This document shows positions 16,538-24,460 of a stretch of 38,495 nucleotides of DNA, in pieces. The stretch spans positions 1-38,495 of the forward strand of contig JAUNGG010000039.1 in the NCBI GenBank assembly GCA_030524635.1. The letters run 5' to 3'. The translations under genes and the position numbers were made by a program. The notes below the pieces were generated by a model, which ran no database searches, was not told the DNA's origin, and was given only the letters and a program-made list of their open reading frames with translations. The stretch comes from Lachnospiraceae bacterium. GTDB lineage: Bacteria; Bacillota; Clostridia; Lachnospirales; Lachnospiraceae. Position 1 is the first letter of the stretch; every line of letters begins with the position of its first letter.

Positions 16538-17560
16538 ATGAACATAACCAATTGCAAGAAAAATATCCTTATGATCGCCACCGGCGGCACCATCGCCTGC
16601 TGTCACAGCGAAGCCGGGCTGACGCCCCTGTTATCCAGTGAAGAGCTGCTGCAGTACGTGCCGGATGCCGCCAAATTCTGCCAGGTAGAAACCATCCAGG
16701 CCTTTAATATTGACAGCACTAATATGCAGCCCCACCACTGGCTTACCATTGCCCGCCTGATCGAAGAGCATTACTGGGATTATGACGGCTTTGTTATCTG
16801 TCACGGCACCGATACCATGGCCTACACCGCCGCTGCCCTTTCCTACCTGGTGCAGAATACCCGAAAGCCCATCGTCATCACCGGCGCCCAGAAGCCCATC
16901 GATATGGAGATCACAGATGCCAAAACCAATCTGCTGGACAGCCTGCTGTTCGCCTGCTGCGGCAAGGCTCACGGGGTGAATATCGTCTTTGACGGAAAGG
17001 TGATCGCAGGAACCAGAGGGAAAAAGGAGCGGACCAAGAGCTACAATGCATTTTCCAGCATTAATTTCCCATATATTGCCATTATCCAGGACAGCCATAT
17101 CCTGTTTTACCTGGATGACAAGGACCGGATCACCGGAGATCTGCGCTTTTTCCGCAGCATGAATGCCAGTGTGGGGCTGATGAAGCTGATCCCTTCTGCA
17201 GATGCCGGACTGTTAGACTATATGGCCGGCCATTACGACGGCGTGATCATCGAATCCTTCGGGGTAGGCGGTCTGCCCTCCTATGAAGGCGGCGATTTTC
17301 ACCATGCCATCGAACACTGGACCAGCCTGGGGAAAGCGGTGGTAATGACCACCCAGGTGACCAACGAGGGCAGCAATATGTCGGTTTATGAGGTTGGGAA
17401 AAAGATCAAACAGGAATTCGGACTTCTGGAGGCTTATGATATGACGCTGGAGGCGGCCGTTACCAAGCTAATGTGGATCTTAGGACAGACAAAAGCGCCG
17501 GATGAGATCCGACGCCTCTTTTATCAGACGGTAAACCGGGATATTTTGTGGATGCAGTGA
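16538..17560 (+). CDS. ansA: L-asparaginase, cytosolic AnsA type
   Basis: A 340-aa asparaginase hydrolysing asparagine to aspartate and ammonia. The first catalytic threonine is T18 in ATGGTIA and the second triad sits in CHGTDTM (T91-D92), with the further conserved lysine region ITGAQKP. There is no signal peptide, which suggests the cytosolic type I enzyme. The start at 16538 (MNITNCKKN) follows from the position of the promoter; the ribosome site is weak (AACGGA). It is a single-gene unit on the plus strand, followed by a small TGAGG/CCTCA stem with a T-run directly at the stop codon that may act as a weak terminator. Confidence 0.95.
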   Translation: MNITNCKKNILMIATGGTIACCHSEAGLTPLLSSEELLQYVPDAAKFCQVETIQAFNIDSTNMQPHHWLTIARLIEEHYWDYDGFVICHGTDTMAYTAAALSYLVQNTRKPIVITGAQKPIDMEITDAKTNLLDSLLFACCGKAHGVNIVFDGKVIAGTRGKKERTKSYNAFSSINFPYIAIIQDSHILFYLDDKDRITGDLRFFRSMNASVGLMKLIPSADAGLLDYMAGHYDGVIIESFGVGGLPSYEGGDFHHAIEHWTSLGKAVVMTTQVTNEGSNMSVYEVGKKIKQEFGLLEAYDMTLEAAVTKLMWILGQTKAPDEIRRLFYQTVNRDILWMQ

Positions 17561-17598
17561 GGCTACCTCAATAACTTTTTCTGTGCCTCTGATTCCAG

Positions 17599-18084
17599 TC
17601 ACTCTCCGCAGGATTTTTCCTTCGTGATCCGCTCCCCCAGCCAGTCAGCCCAGCGCTCTGTGTAAAACCAGGAATAGGAAATCCCTCTTTCCCTCCGCAG
17701 CCAAATCAGCCTTTTCCACCGGCTCCAAACCAACGAGGGAAGCCCGATCACAATGAGATACAGCGGCCCCAGCAGAAGGGACTGGATGGTATGTCCGTAT
17801 TCATGGACCCGCAGCCTTGCGCTCCGCTCCTTTCCCATGTTATCCTGCCCTTCTGCCCCAGGCTTTGGTGTAAAGATAAATAATCCCAGGGAAACCCCGC
17901 TGCTTTCCGGCCATTCGGTATGGACCGCTCCCCGATAAAAATGATGGGGGCAGGATCGGTACCGCAGCCATACGCAAAAACCAAGGACCGTCTGAATGAT
18001 GCCCCAGGTAGATTGCAGGGTAATATAGAAAAAAAATCTGCTGAAAACAATCTTTCTGTTCTCAGCAGATATCTTCGATCTCAT
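17599..18084 (-). CDS. Small membrane protein with HEYGH metalloprotease-like motif
   Basis: A 161-aa protein I cannot name. Hydrophobic stretches lie near residues 15-40 and 103-121. Between them is H94-E95-Y-G-H98, an HExxH zinc-binding signature, followed by a conserved-looking run SLLLGPLYLIVIGLPSLVW. E143 in FYTERWADWLG could be a third zinc ligand. Similar short proteins occur in Firmicutes and Bacteroidetes as uncharacterised membrane proteins. Zinc protease activity is an inference from the motif only. The ATG at 18084 has AAAGGA at about 10 nt. The gene converges on the asparaginase gene and lies downstream of the secreted hypothetical protein gene at 18121. Confidence 0.65.
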   Translation of the reverse strand: MRSKISAENRKIVFSRFFFYITLQSTWGIIQTVLGFCVWLRYRSCPHHFYRGAVHTEWPESSGVSLGLFIFTPKPGAEGQDNMGKERSARLRVHEYGHTIQSLLLGPLYLIVIGLPSLVWSRWKRLIWLRRERGISYSWFYTERWADWLGERITKEKSCGE

Positions 18085-18120
18085 CTCACGATTTTCCTTT
18101 CAGAAAAAATACAGCCAACT

Positions 18121-18597
18121 CTACTCGCCAACCGCCTTATACTCGATCCCGCTCACCAGATCCTTCTTTGTATAGAAGGTAAGCACAGAATCATCGGAAG
18201 TATAGATATATCTTCCCTTTGCCTCTTCACAGTCCTCTCCATACGCCTCCTTCATCTCCTGGATGGTAGAGCCGATATGAATGCCCTCCGGCGTCTCGGT
18301 TTCCTCGTTTAAAAACCAGATGGACTTTACAAAGTCATCACTGCCTGATGGGTAGGTGGAAAGTTCAAATCCTTCGTAAGTAAATACTTTTTCTTTTCCC
18401 TGATGCTTACAGCTCTGTGCCTCATAATAATTCTCCGCCTTGCCTAACTGAGATAATACATCAGATGCATCCTGCGCCATGGAGATCTCTACCTCTCCGG
18501 CATCAAAGGAATAGGCCCACCCAGTCACCATACTGGACTGGCAGACACAGAAAATTACCAGGACAGCAGCCAGCAGTCTGCCGAATTCCCTCTTCAT
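18121..18597 (-). CDS. Secreted hypothetical protein
   Basis: A 158-aa protein with an N-terminal signal peptide (MKREFGRLLAAVLVIFCVCQ, probable cleavage after GWAYS or nearby). The mature part is acidic and contains EGIHIGSTIQEMKEAYGEDC and a C-terminal beta-like run DSVLTFYTKKDLVSGIEYKA. The pattern of a short helix followed by strands resembles BamE/SmpA-like small domains, but I cannot claim homology. ATG 18597 is chosen for AGGAGA 8-9 nt upstream. A good promoter lies at 18669-18697, so this is transcribed independently and perhaps continues into the HEYGH gene 36 nt downstream. Confidence 0.75.
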   Translation of the reverse strand: MKREFGRLLAAVLVIFCVCQSSMVTGWAYSFDAGEVEISMAQDASDVLSQLGKAENYYEAQSCKHQGKEKVFTYEGFELSTYPSGSDDFVKSIWFLNEETETPEGIHIGSTIQEMKEAYGEDCEEAKGRYIYTSDDSVLTFYTKKDLVSGIEYKAVGE

Positions 18598-18668
18598 CCT
18601 AATCTCTCCTAACATATCCGCACACATTCACAATAAAACAAATGCGCTAAAAGCTTCTTTACATCATA

Positions 18669-18697
18669 AATATAGCACGGATAGATATGGTTTGCAA
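18669..18697 (-). promoter_or_regulatory. Promoter of the secreted hypothetical protein gene
   Basis: Minus strand: -35 TTGCAA (18692-18697), 17-nt spacer ending in TGC, and -10 TATATT (18669-18674), which also makes an extended -10. The start codon is about 70 nt downstream. Confidence 0.7.
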
Positions 18698-18720
18698 GGC
18701 GCTAACTCCTTACAAATCTT

Positions 18721-18750
18721 ACGATTTTTTGACGTTTTGAACGATTTTTT
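18721..18750. repeat. Two direct ACGATTTTTT repeats 20 bp apart
   Basis: ACGATTTTTT occurs at 18721-18730 and again at 18741-18750, a pitch of two helical turns, about 25 nt upstream of the -35 box at 18692. The position fits an upstream activator or repressor site, or an UP-like element. There is no direct evidence of function. Confidence 0.4.
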
Positions 18751-18834
18751 CGGCAACTGTTCTTCTATAAAAACAATCCGGTCTGCGCAGTAGGCATCGG
18801 AAAGGTCATCTCACAAGCAATCGTCTTCTCAAGC

Positions 18835-19275
18835 TTATCGGTTTTCGATCTCCATGAGCATGTCAACCCGTCTCTGGTGACGGCCGCCTTCAAACTCAGC
18901 TTCCAGCCACTGGTCAACGATCATCTTAGCTAACTCCACCCCTACCACTCTGGCGCCGAATGCCAGGATATTGGTATTGTTATGCATCTTGGACAGCTTG
19001 GCGCTGTAAGGCTCACTGCACACGCAGGCACGGACGCCCTTTACCTTATTGGCAGCCAGAGAGATCCCAACACCGGTTCCGCAGATCAGGATTCCCAGAT
19101 CCGCTTCTCCTGCCGCTACTGCGCGGCCTACCTTCTCCCCGTACACCGGATAATCGCAGCTCTCAGAGGAATTGGTGCCAAAATCAATCACCTCATAGCC
19201 CTTTGCTTCCACATAAGCCTTGATCTCATTCTTCATTTCCACAGCACTGTGGTCATTTCCCATTGCAATCTTCAT
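18835..19275 (-). CDS. rpiB: Ribose-5-phosphate isomerase B
   Basis: A 146-aa RpiB/LacAB-family isomerase interconverting ribose 5-phosphate and ribulose 5-phosphate in the pentose phosphate pathway. It begins MKIAMGNDHSAVEMK, has the active-site cysteine C65 in LICGTGVGIS and the conserved H98 in KMHNNTN, and ends with a typical GGRHQRRVDML segment. ATG 19275 is preceded by GGAGG at 5 nt; the open frame upstream has no family similarity. A strong promoter overlaps the end of aroC. Confidence 0.96.
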   Translation of the reverse strand: MKIAMGNDHSAVEMKNEIKAYVEAKGYEVIDFGTNSSESCDYPVYGEKVGRAVAAGEADLGILICGTGVGISLAANKVKGVRACVCSEPYSAKLSKMHNNTNILAFGARVVGVELAKMIVDQWLEAEFEGGRHQRRVDMLMEIENR

Positions 19276-19365
19276 ATAAACCTCCGTCTTCCGCAGAATT
19301 GATGCAGCTGGCAGCGATTTCCTGTCTGCCTGGCTGCCGCAAATCAATGATTCCAATTCATCATC

Positions 19366-19394
19366 ATTATAATGGTTCCCGGCAGCAAAATCAA
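19366..19394 (-). promoter_or_regulatory. Promoter of rpiB overlapping the aroC stop
   Basis: Minus strand: -35 TTGATT (19389-19394), 17-nt spacer, -10 TATAAT (19366-19371), about 90 nt upstream of the rpiB ATG. The -35 contains the aroC stop codon, so rpiB can be expressed apart from aroC. Confidence 0.7.
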
Positions 19395-20497
19395 TGGTTA
19401 TCATAAATCCGGCGGATCCACTCCATCCGGGAGGTCATTCCTGCAAACAAAAGATCCACAACCGTCAGCGCCGCCATGGCTTCCACCACAACTACCGCTC
19501 TGGGCACGATGATGGGATCGTGCCGCCCCTTGATCTCCAACTCCTGCTCCTCATTTCCTCTGGTCACGCTTTTCTGGACAGAGGCGATGGAAGGAGTCGG
19601 CTTGATGGCAGCCCGGAAGATTACGGCAGAACCATCGCTGATGCCTCCTAAGATACCGCCTGCGTGATTCGTCATCTTCACCACGCGGCCCTCTCCATCC
19701 AGCATAAACCCGTCATTATTCTGGCTTCCCAAGGCTTTCGCCGTCCCAAAACCATCTCCGACCTCAAAGGCCTTTACCGCTCCCATGGAAAGGATGGCCT
19801 TTGCCAGGTTTGCATCCAGCTTATCAAACACCGGCTCGCCGATTCCTGCCGGCAGACCGGTGATCACACATTCTGCTACACCGCCTACCGAGTCCTTTCT
19901 GGCCATGGCCTCCTCCAGAAACTGCTCTGCCTCCCGGGCGGCCTGTGCATCCGGCATGTATAATCGATTCTTCCACATCTCCTCCAGATCAAACCGCTCC
20001 GGGCTGACCTGGATCTCCCCTACCGATTTGGTATAGGCCTGGATCCGGATTCCCAGGGACTCCAGGATCTTTATGGCAATGGCGCCTGCCGCTACTCTTC
20101 CGATGGTTTCCCGGCCGGAAGAACGTCCCCCGCCCCGGTAATCACGAAAGCCGTACTTGGCATCAAAGGTAAAATCTGCATGTCCAGGACGATAAACATC
20201 CTTGATGGCACTGTAATCCCGGGAGCGCTGATCGGTGTTCCGCACCTCCAGGGCAATGGGAGTGCCTGTGGTCTTTCCCTCAAACACGCCGGAGAGAATC
20301 TCTACCTGATCGCCTTCACTCCGCTGGGTAGTAAATTTGCTCTGCCCCGGCTTTCTTCTGTCTAAAAATTTCTGGATATCCGCCTCACAAAGGGGCAGTC
20401 CGGCCGGACAGCCGTCCACGACCACGCCGATCCCCTTCCCATGGCTCTCCCCCCAAGTCATAATCCGAAAATAATTTCCTAATGTAGAACCTGCCAT
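19391..20497 (-). CDS. aroC: Chorismate synthase
   Basis: A 368-aa enzyme making chorismate from 5-enolpyruvylshikimate 3-phosphate, with reduced FMN as cofactor. It has the N-terminal signature WGESHGKGIGVVVDG, the flavin/phosphate region FRDYRGGGRSSGRETIGRVA and the C-terminal RHDPIIVPRAVVVVEAM. Length is normal. ATG 20497 (MAGSTLGNYFRIM) aligns with the family start and has an AAGGAA site; the frame extends 19 codons upstream without similarity. It is separated from the other aromatic gene, pheA, by about 6 kb. Confidence 0.97.
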   Translation of the reverse strand: MAGSTLGNYFRIMTWGESHGKGIGVVVDGCPAGLPLCEADIQKFLDRRKPGQSKFTTQRSEGDQVEILSGVFEGKTTGTPIALEVRNTDQRSRDYSAIKDVYRPGHADFTFDAKYGFRDYRGGGRSSGRETIGRVAAGAIAIKILESLGIRIQAYTKSVGEIQVSPERFDLEEMWKNRLYMPDAQAAREAEQFLEEAMARKDSVGGVAECVITGLPAGIGEPVFDKLDANLAKAILSMGAVKAFEVGDGFGTAKALGSQNNDGFMLDGEGRVVKMTNHAGGILGGISDGSAVIFRAAIKPTPSIASVQKSVTRGNEEQELEIKGRHDPIIVPRAVVVVEAMAALTVVDLLFAGMTSRMEWIRRIYDNH

Positions 20498-20647
20498 TGT
20501 TTCCTTCCCTTCCTTCTGATTCTCTAACAGAAAAGAAGGCATGCCCATGATCATTATGAATGCGGATTCATAAACCTATCCATCAGGCAATACCTTCCTG
20601 CAAATCATTCGCAACTGTTTTGTACCTACACAGTTACAATCATTCTA

Positions 20648-21703
20648 CTAATCTCCGATCTTTACAATTACGCAGCAGTTGGGCTCATTAACCGGAATCG
20701 ATCTGCCGCACATAACCAGAAGCCCCTTCTCATAATCCACCTTGAAGAATGAAATATCGTTGCTGGCGTGGTTAATACTGGCTACATGCTCTCCATCTGG
20801 TAAAATCGCCACATCCTTCGGATAATCACCGCTGATAGGCAAACTGAACAGGATCTCCAGAAGGCCGGTCTCCTCATCCCGGTTGAACACACTTAATACA
20901 TTATCTCCTGCATTGGTGCAGAAAAGATGCTTATTGTCCGGAGACAGCCGCATGGCGCAGGCTGCAGTCAGCTCGGAATAGTTTTTGTGCGTCATCGTGG
21001 TGGAGATGGTCTGGATCTTCTCAAATTTCGGTACCCTCTCGCCAGATTCGTAGGTGAAGACATCGATTACGTTCTTCAGCTCATACATCAGGTACATAAA
21101 ACGTCCGTCGCTGCTGAACCGGAAATGTCTGGGGGCAGACTCTCTCTCACAGCGGATTGCATCTACCTGAACCAGCCTCTGATCGTCAAACCGGTAGATC
21201 CTTACCTGGTCGATCCCCAGATCCGCAACCATGATAAACTTCTTATCCGGGGTCATACGGGTGCAGCTTACGTGAGGACGGAAATTCCGCTCTGCCACAG
21301 AGCCATAGCCCTTGTGGAACACACCGTCCACGATCGGTCCGATGGAGCCGTCCGACTTCAGCTTCAGCACAGTGGCCTTTCCATCATGATAGCCGGATAC
21401 AAAAATGTACTTGTCATCTGCATCCGTTGCCAGGTGACAGCCTCTCATTCCCTTGATATTTTTGCTGTTTAACCGGGTCAGACTTCCGTTTTCCAGGATC
21501 CGGAATGCAACAACTCCTTCATCTGCAATCGAATACAGATTTTTTCCATTGTGAGAAGCAATTACATAGGAAGAATTATCCACTTCCATCTCGCAGCGTT
21601 CTTTAAAGATACCCTTTTCTACATCAACATCATATACTGTAATGCCCTTTGCTTTTCCAGTGTAGGAGTAGGATCCTACATAAGCCATGTATTTCCCCTT
21701 CAT
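20648..21703 (-). CDS. Lactonase-family seven-bladed beta-propeller protein
   Basis: A 351-aa protein of the 6-phosphogluconolactonase (Pgl/YbhE-like) beta-propeller family. Repeated blade motifs are visible: DDKYIFVSGYHDGKATVL, DKKFIMVADLGIDQVRIYRF, DGRFMYLMYELKNVIDVFTY, DNKHLFCTNAGDNVLSVF and DGEHVASINHASNDISFF. It may hydrolyse 6-phosphogluconolactone, but the fold also serves other lactonases and non-enzymatic roles. The start is ambiguous: ATG 21703 lies 12 nt from AGGAGG, ATG 21715 directly abuts it, and ATG 21688 (MAYVGSYS) has AAGGGG at 6 nt. It is divergent from the XRE-cupin regulator gene. Confidence 0.85.
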   Translation of the reverse strand: MKGKYMAYVGSYSYTGKAKGITVYDVDVEKGIFKERCEMEVDNSSYVIASHNGKNLYSIADEGVVAFRILENGSLTRLNSKNIKGMRGCHLATDADDKYIFVSGYHDGKATVLKLKSDGSIGPIVDGVFHKGYGSVAERNFRPHVSCTRMTPDKKFIMVADLGIDQVRIYRFDDQRLVQVDAIRCERESAPRHFRFSSDGRFMYLMYELKNVIDVFTYESGERVPKFEKIQTISTTMTHKNYSELTAACAMRLSPDNKHLFCTNAGDNVLSVFNRDEETGLLEILFSLPISGDYPKDVAILPDGEHVASINHASNDISFFKVDYEKGLLVMCGRSIPVNEPNCCVIVKIGD

Positions 21704-21794
21704 ATCCGTCTTCATCCTCCTCAAGTGCCTATTTCAGCAGGCGTTCCAGTTCCGCCTTCGGCTTCGCCGCAGCAACGGCTGGCAAGCTACCCAT

Positions 21795-21823
21795 ATCATA
21801 TCACAGATTTGCTAATTTGTTAA
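21795..21823 (-). promoter_or_regulatory. Promoter of the lactonase gene
   Basis: Minus strand: -35 TTAACA (21818-21823), 17-nt spacer, -10 TATGAT (21795-21800), about 92 nt before the ATG. A GC-rich hairpin-forming stretch (about 21751-21785) lies in the leader. Confidence 0.6.
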
Positions 21824-21854
21824 CAATAATTTATAGAAAAGTATGAGTAAGGTA

Positions 21855-21882
21855 TTGACACCAGATATAGTTCCTGTATAAT
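21855..21882 (+). promoter_or_regulatory. Strong promoter of the XRE-pot operon, followed by TTAGT/ACTAA repeats
   Basis: Consensus -35 TTGACA (21855-21860), 16-nt spacer and -10 TATAAT (21877-21882). Downstream of the start site the leader has TAAACTTTA twice (21906-21914 and 21944-21952) and TTAGT at 21924, 21934 and 21940, with the reverse ACTAA at 21904. These repeats sit where a repressor would block transcription, and the first gene encodes an XRE regulator, so autoregulation is plausible. Confidence 0.7.
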
Positions 21883-21991
21883 AGAGTCAGTTTGTTTAAA
21901 AATACTAAACTTTAAGGTTATTTTTAGTGTCAGTTAGTATTAGTAAACTTTATGTAAAGTATTTCCCTTCACACGACCAAGGAGGCTTTTT

Positions 21992-22525
21992 ATGGAAATC
22001 GGCGCAAAGTTAAAAGAACTGCGCGTCCTAAAGGGTCTGACCCAGGAAGAGCTGGCAGACCGCGCAGAACTGTCAAAAGGCTTTATCTCCCAGGTGGAGC
22101 GGGAGCTGACATCTCCCTCCATCGCCACCCTGATGGACATCCTTCAATGCCTGGGAACCACCATCGGAGAGTTCTTCAACGAAACTTTGGAGGAGCAGAT
22201 CGTCTTTGGAAAAGCGGATTACTTTGAAAAAAACGATACCGAATACCGGAACAATATCAAATGGATCATCCCTAATGCCCAGAAAAATACCATGGAGCCT
22301 CTGCTCCTGACTCTGGAGGCAGGCGGCGCTACCTACCCGGACAATCCTCATGAGGGAGAGGAATTCGGCTATGTCTTAAGCGGCTCCATCTCCATCCATC
22401 TGGGAAATAAGGTTTACAAAGCCAAAAAGGGAGAATCCTTTTATTATGTGGCAGATAAGAAGCATTATCTGACCAGCAAAAGCGGAGCTTCCCTGATCTG
22501 GGTCAGCTCCCCTCCCAGCTTTTAA
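21992..22525 (+). CDS. XRE-family regulator with C-terminal cupin domain (PuuR-like)
   Basis: A 177-aa transcription regulator. The N-terminal helix-turn-helix (about 6-60, [20 protein letters not shown], then [17 protein letters not shown]) is followed by a cupin domain (about 105-175, [20 protein letters not shown], and [20 protein letters not shown]). Regulators of this layout next to spermidine/putrescine transporters usually respond to polyamines, as does E. coli PuuR. AAGGAGG sits 8-9 nt before ATG 21992. The potA gene follows after 53 nt on the same strand, so this is the first gene of the polyamine uptake operon. Confidence 0.9.
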   Translation: MEIGAKLKELRVLKGLTQEELADRAELSKGFISQVERELTSPSIATLMDILQCLGTTIGEFFNETLEEQIVFGKADYFEKNDTEYRNNIKWIIPNAQKNTMEPLLLTLEAGGATYPDNPHEGEEFGYVLSGSISIHLGNKVYKAKKGESFYYVADKKHYLTSKSGASLIWVSSPPSF

Positions 22526-22578
22526 CCTCATTAAGGAAGGTTTCCCATCATTCATCACCCCACACAGGAGGAACGGCC

Positions 22579-23655
22579 ATGAATCAGCCACTTATTGATT
22601 TACAGCACATTTCAAAAAGCTTTGATGGTACTATGGTACTGGATGACTTAAATCTTACGGTCAAGGAAAATAGCTTCGTCACCCTCTTAGGCCCCAGCGG
22701 CTGCGGAAAAACCACGACTCTCCGCATTATCGGCGGTTTCGAATCACCAGATACTGGGAAAGTCGTGTTTGACGGCCAGGATATCACCAATCTTCCGCCC
22801 AATAAGCGGCAGCTGAACACGGTTTTCCAGAAATATGCTCTGTTCACCCACATGACCATTGCAGAAAATATCGCCTTCGGATTAAAGATCAAGAACAAGC
22901 CGAAGACCTACATCGATGATAAGATCAAGTACGCCTTAAAGCTGGTGAACCTGGACGGCTACGAGAACCGTTCTGTGGACTCCTTATCCGGCGGCCAGCA
23001 GCAGCGGATCGCCATCGCCCGGGCCATTGTAAACGAGCCCCGGCTTCTGCTTTTAGACGAGCCCTTAGGCGCTCTGGACTTAAAGCTGCGACAGGATATG
23101 CAGTATGAGCTGATCCGGCTGAAAAATGAGCTGGGAATCACCTTCGTTTACGTCACTCATGACCAGGAGGAGGCCCTTACCATGTCCGATACCATCGTGG
23201 TCATGAACCAGGGCTACATCCAGCAGATGGGTACCCCGGAAAATATCTACAATGAGCCGGAAAATGCCTTCGTTGCCGACTTTATCGGCGACAGCAACAT
23301 CGTTCCCGGCACCATGATCCGGGATGAGCTGGTGGAGATCTTCGGCGCCCGATTTGCCTGTGTGGATAAGGGCTTCGGCAATAATAAGCCGGTGGATGTG
23401 GTCATCCGCCCGGAGGATATCGACCTGGTGGAACCAGGACAGGGCACCCTTCCCGGCGTGGTCACGCACCTGATCTTCAAAGGCGTTCACTATGAGATGG
23501 AAGTCACCACCCCTGACGGCTTCGAGTGGCTGGTGCATTCCACTGATCTGTTCCCGGTAGGAAAGAAGGTGGACATCCATGTGGACCCATTCGACATCCA
23601 GATCATGAATAAACCTGCTTCTGAGGATGAGGAGGCCATAGGAGTCAATGAGTAA
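22579..23655 (+). CDS. potA: Spermidine/putrescine ABC transporter ATP-binding protein
   Basis: A 358-aa ATPase powering polyamine uptake. It has Walker [10 protein letters not shown] (39-47), Q-loop FQKYALF (Q84), signature LSGGQQQR (136-143), Walker B LLLLDEP (156-162) and a C-terminal regulatory OB/TOBE domain (about 240-345, including [11 protein letters not shown]). CAGGAGG lies about 9 nt before ATG 22579. Its stop overlaps the potB start by 8 nt. Assignment to polyamine rather than another MOI-type substrate rests on the PotB, PotC and PotD partners. Confidence 0.95.
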   Translation: MNQPLIDLQHISKSFDGTMVLDDLNLTVKENSFVTLLGPSGCGKTTTLRIIGGFESPDTGKVVFDGQDITNLPPNKRQLNTVFQKYALFTHMTIAENIAFGLKIKNKPKTYIDDKIKYALKLVNLDGYENRSVDSLSGGQQQRIAIARAIVNEPRLLLLDEPLGALDLKLRQDMQYELIRLKNELGITFVYVTHDQEEALTMSDTIVVMNQGYIQQMGTPENIYNEPENAFVADFIGDSNIVPGTMIRDELVEIFGARFACVDKGFGNNKPVDVVIRPEDIDLVEPGQGTLPGVVTHLIFKGVHYEMEVTTPDGFEWLVHSTDLFPVGKKVDIHVDPFDIQIMNKPASEDEEAIGVNE

Positions 23656-24460
23656 AAAATTATTATCCGGACCGTATATCCTGTGGATGATCGGCTTTAC
23701 CATCATCCCCCTGGCTTTGATCGTATACTACGGCATGACCGACCGAACCGGTGTCTTCACCCTGGAAAATATCCTGGCCATCGCCACCGCCGAGCATGCC
23801 AAGGCCCTGTGGCTTTCCCTGGGACTTTCCCTGGTATCCACCATCGTCTGTCTGCTGCTGGCCTATCCGCTGGCAATGATCCTCCGCTCCAAGGGCGTAG
23901 GCGCAGGCGGCTTTATCGTGTTTATCTTCATCCTGCCCATGTGGATGAATTTCCTCCTTCGGACTCTGGCCTGGCAGACCTTGCTGGAGAAGGGCGGTGT
24001 GATCAACGGAATCCTCACCGCACTCCATCTGCCCACCCAAAGCCTGATCAACACGCCGGCTGCCATCATTCTGGGTATGGTCTACAACTTTATGCCTTTT
24101 ATGGTGCTTCCTATTTACAATGTGCTGTCCAAGATTGATGACAATACCATCAATGCTGCAAAGGATCTGGGTGCCAATTCCTTCCAGACCTTCTGGCATA
24201 TCCTGCTGCCCTTAAGCGTTCCCGGCATTATCAGCGGCATCAACATGGTGTTCGTTCCCGCCCTGACTACCTTCGTGATCAGCAACCTTCTTGGCGGCAG
24301 CAAGATCCTGTTAGTGGGCAATGTGATCGAGCAGGAGTTTACCAAGGGCAGCAACTGGCATTTAGGCTCCGGCCTTTCCCTGGTCCTGATGGTCTTCATC
24401 CTGATCAGCATGGCCCTGATTGCCAAATACGATAAAAACGGGGAGGGCAATGCATTCTGA
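23648..24460 (+). CDS. potB: Spermidine/putrescine ABC transporter permease PotB
   Basis: A 270-aa permease with about six transmembrane helices and the EAA-type ATPase-coupling loop [20 protein letters not shown], followed by LSVPGI. Relatives pair PotB with PotC to form the membrane channel. The start overlaps the end of potA and its stop overlaps the start of the potC-potD fusion as TGATG, so the three genes are translationally coupled. Confidence 0.94.
   Translation: MSKKLLSGPYILWMIGFTIIPLALIVYYGMTDRTGVFTLENILAIATAEHAKALWLSLGLSLVSTIVCLLLAYPLAMILRSKGVGAGGFIVFIFILPMWMNFLLRTLAWQTLLEKGGVINGILTALHLPTQSLINTPAAIILGMVYNFMPFMVLPIYNVLSKIDDNTINAAKDLGANSFQTFWHILLPLSVPGIISGINMVFVPALTTFVISNLLGGSKILLVGNVIEQEFTKGSNWHLGSGLSLVLMVFILISMALIAKYDKNGEGNAF

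Noticed and set aside
23080..24199. Minus-strand open frames of 208 and 178 codons
   Set aside because: Antisense shadows of potA and potB.
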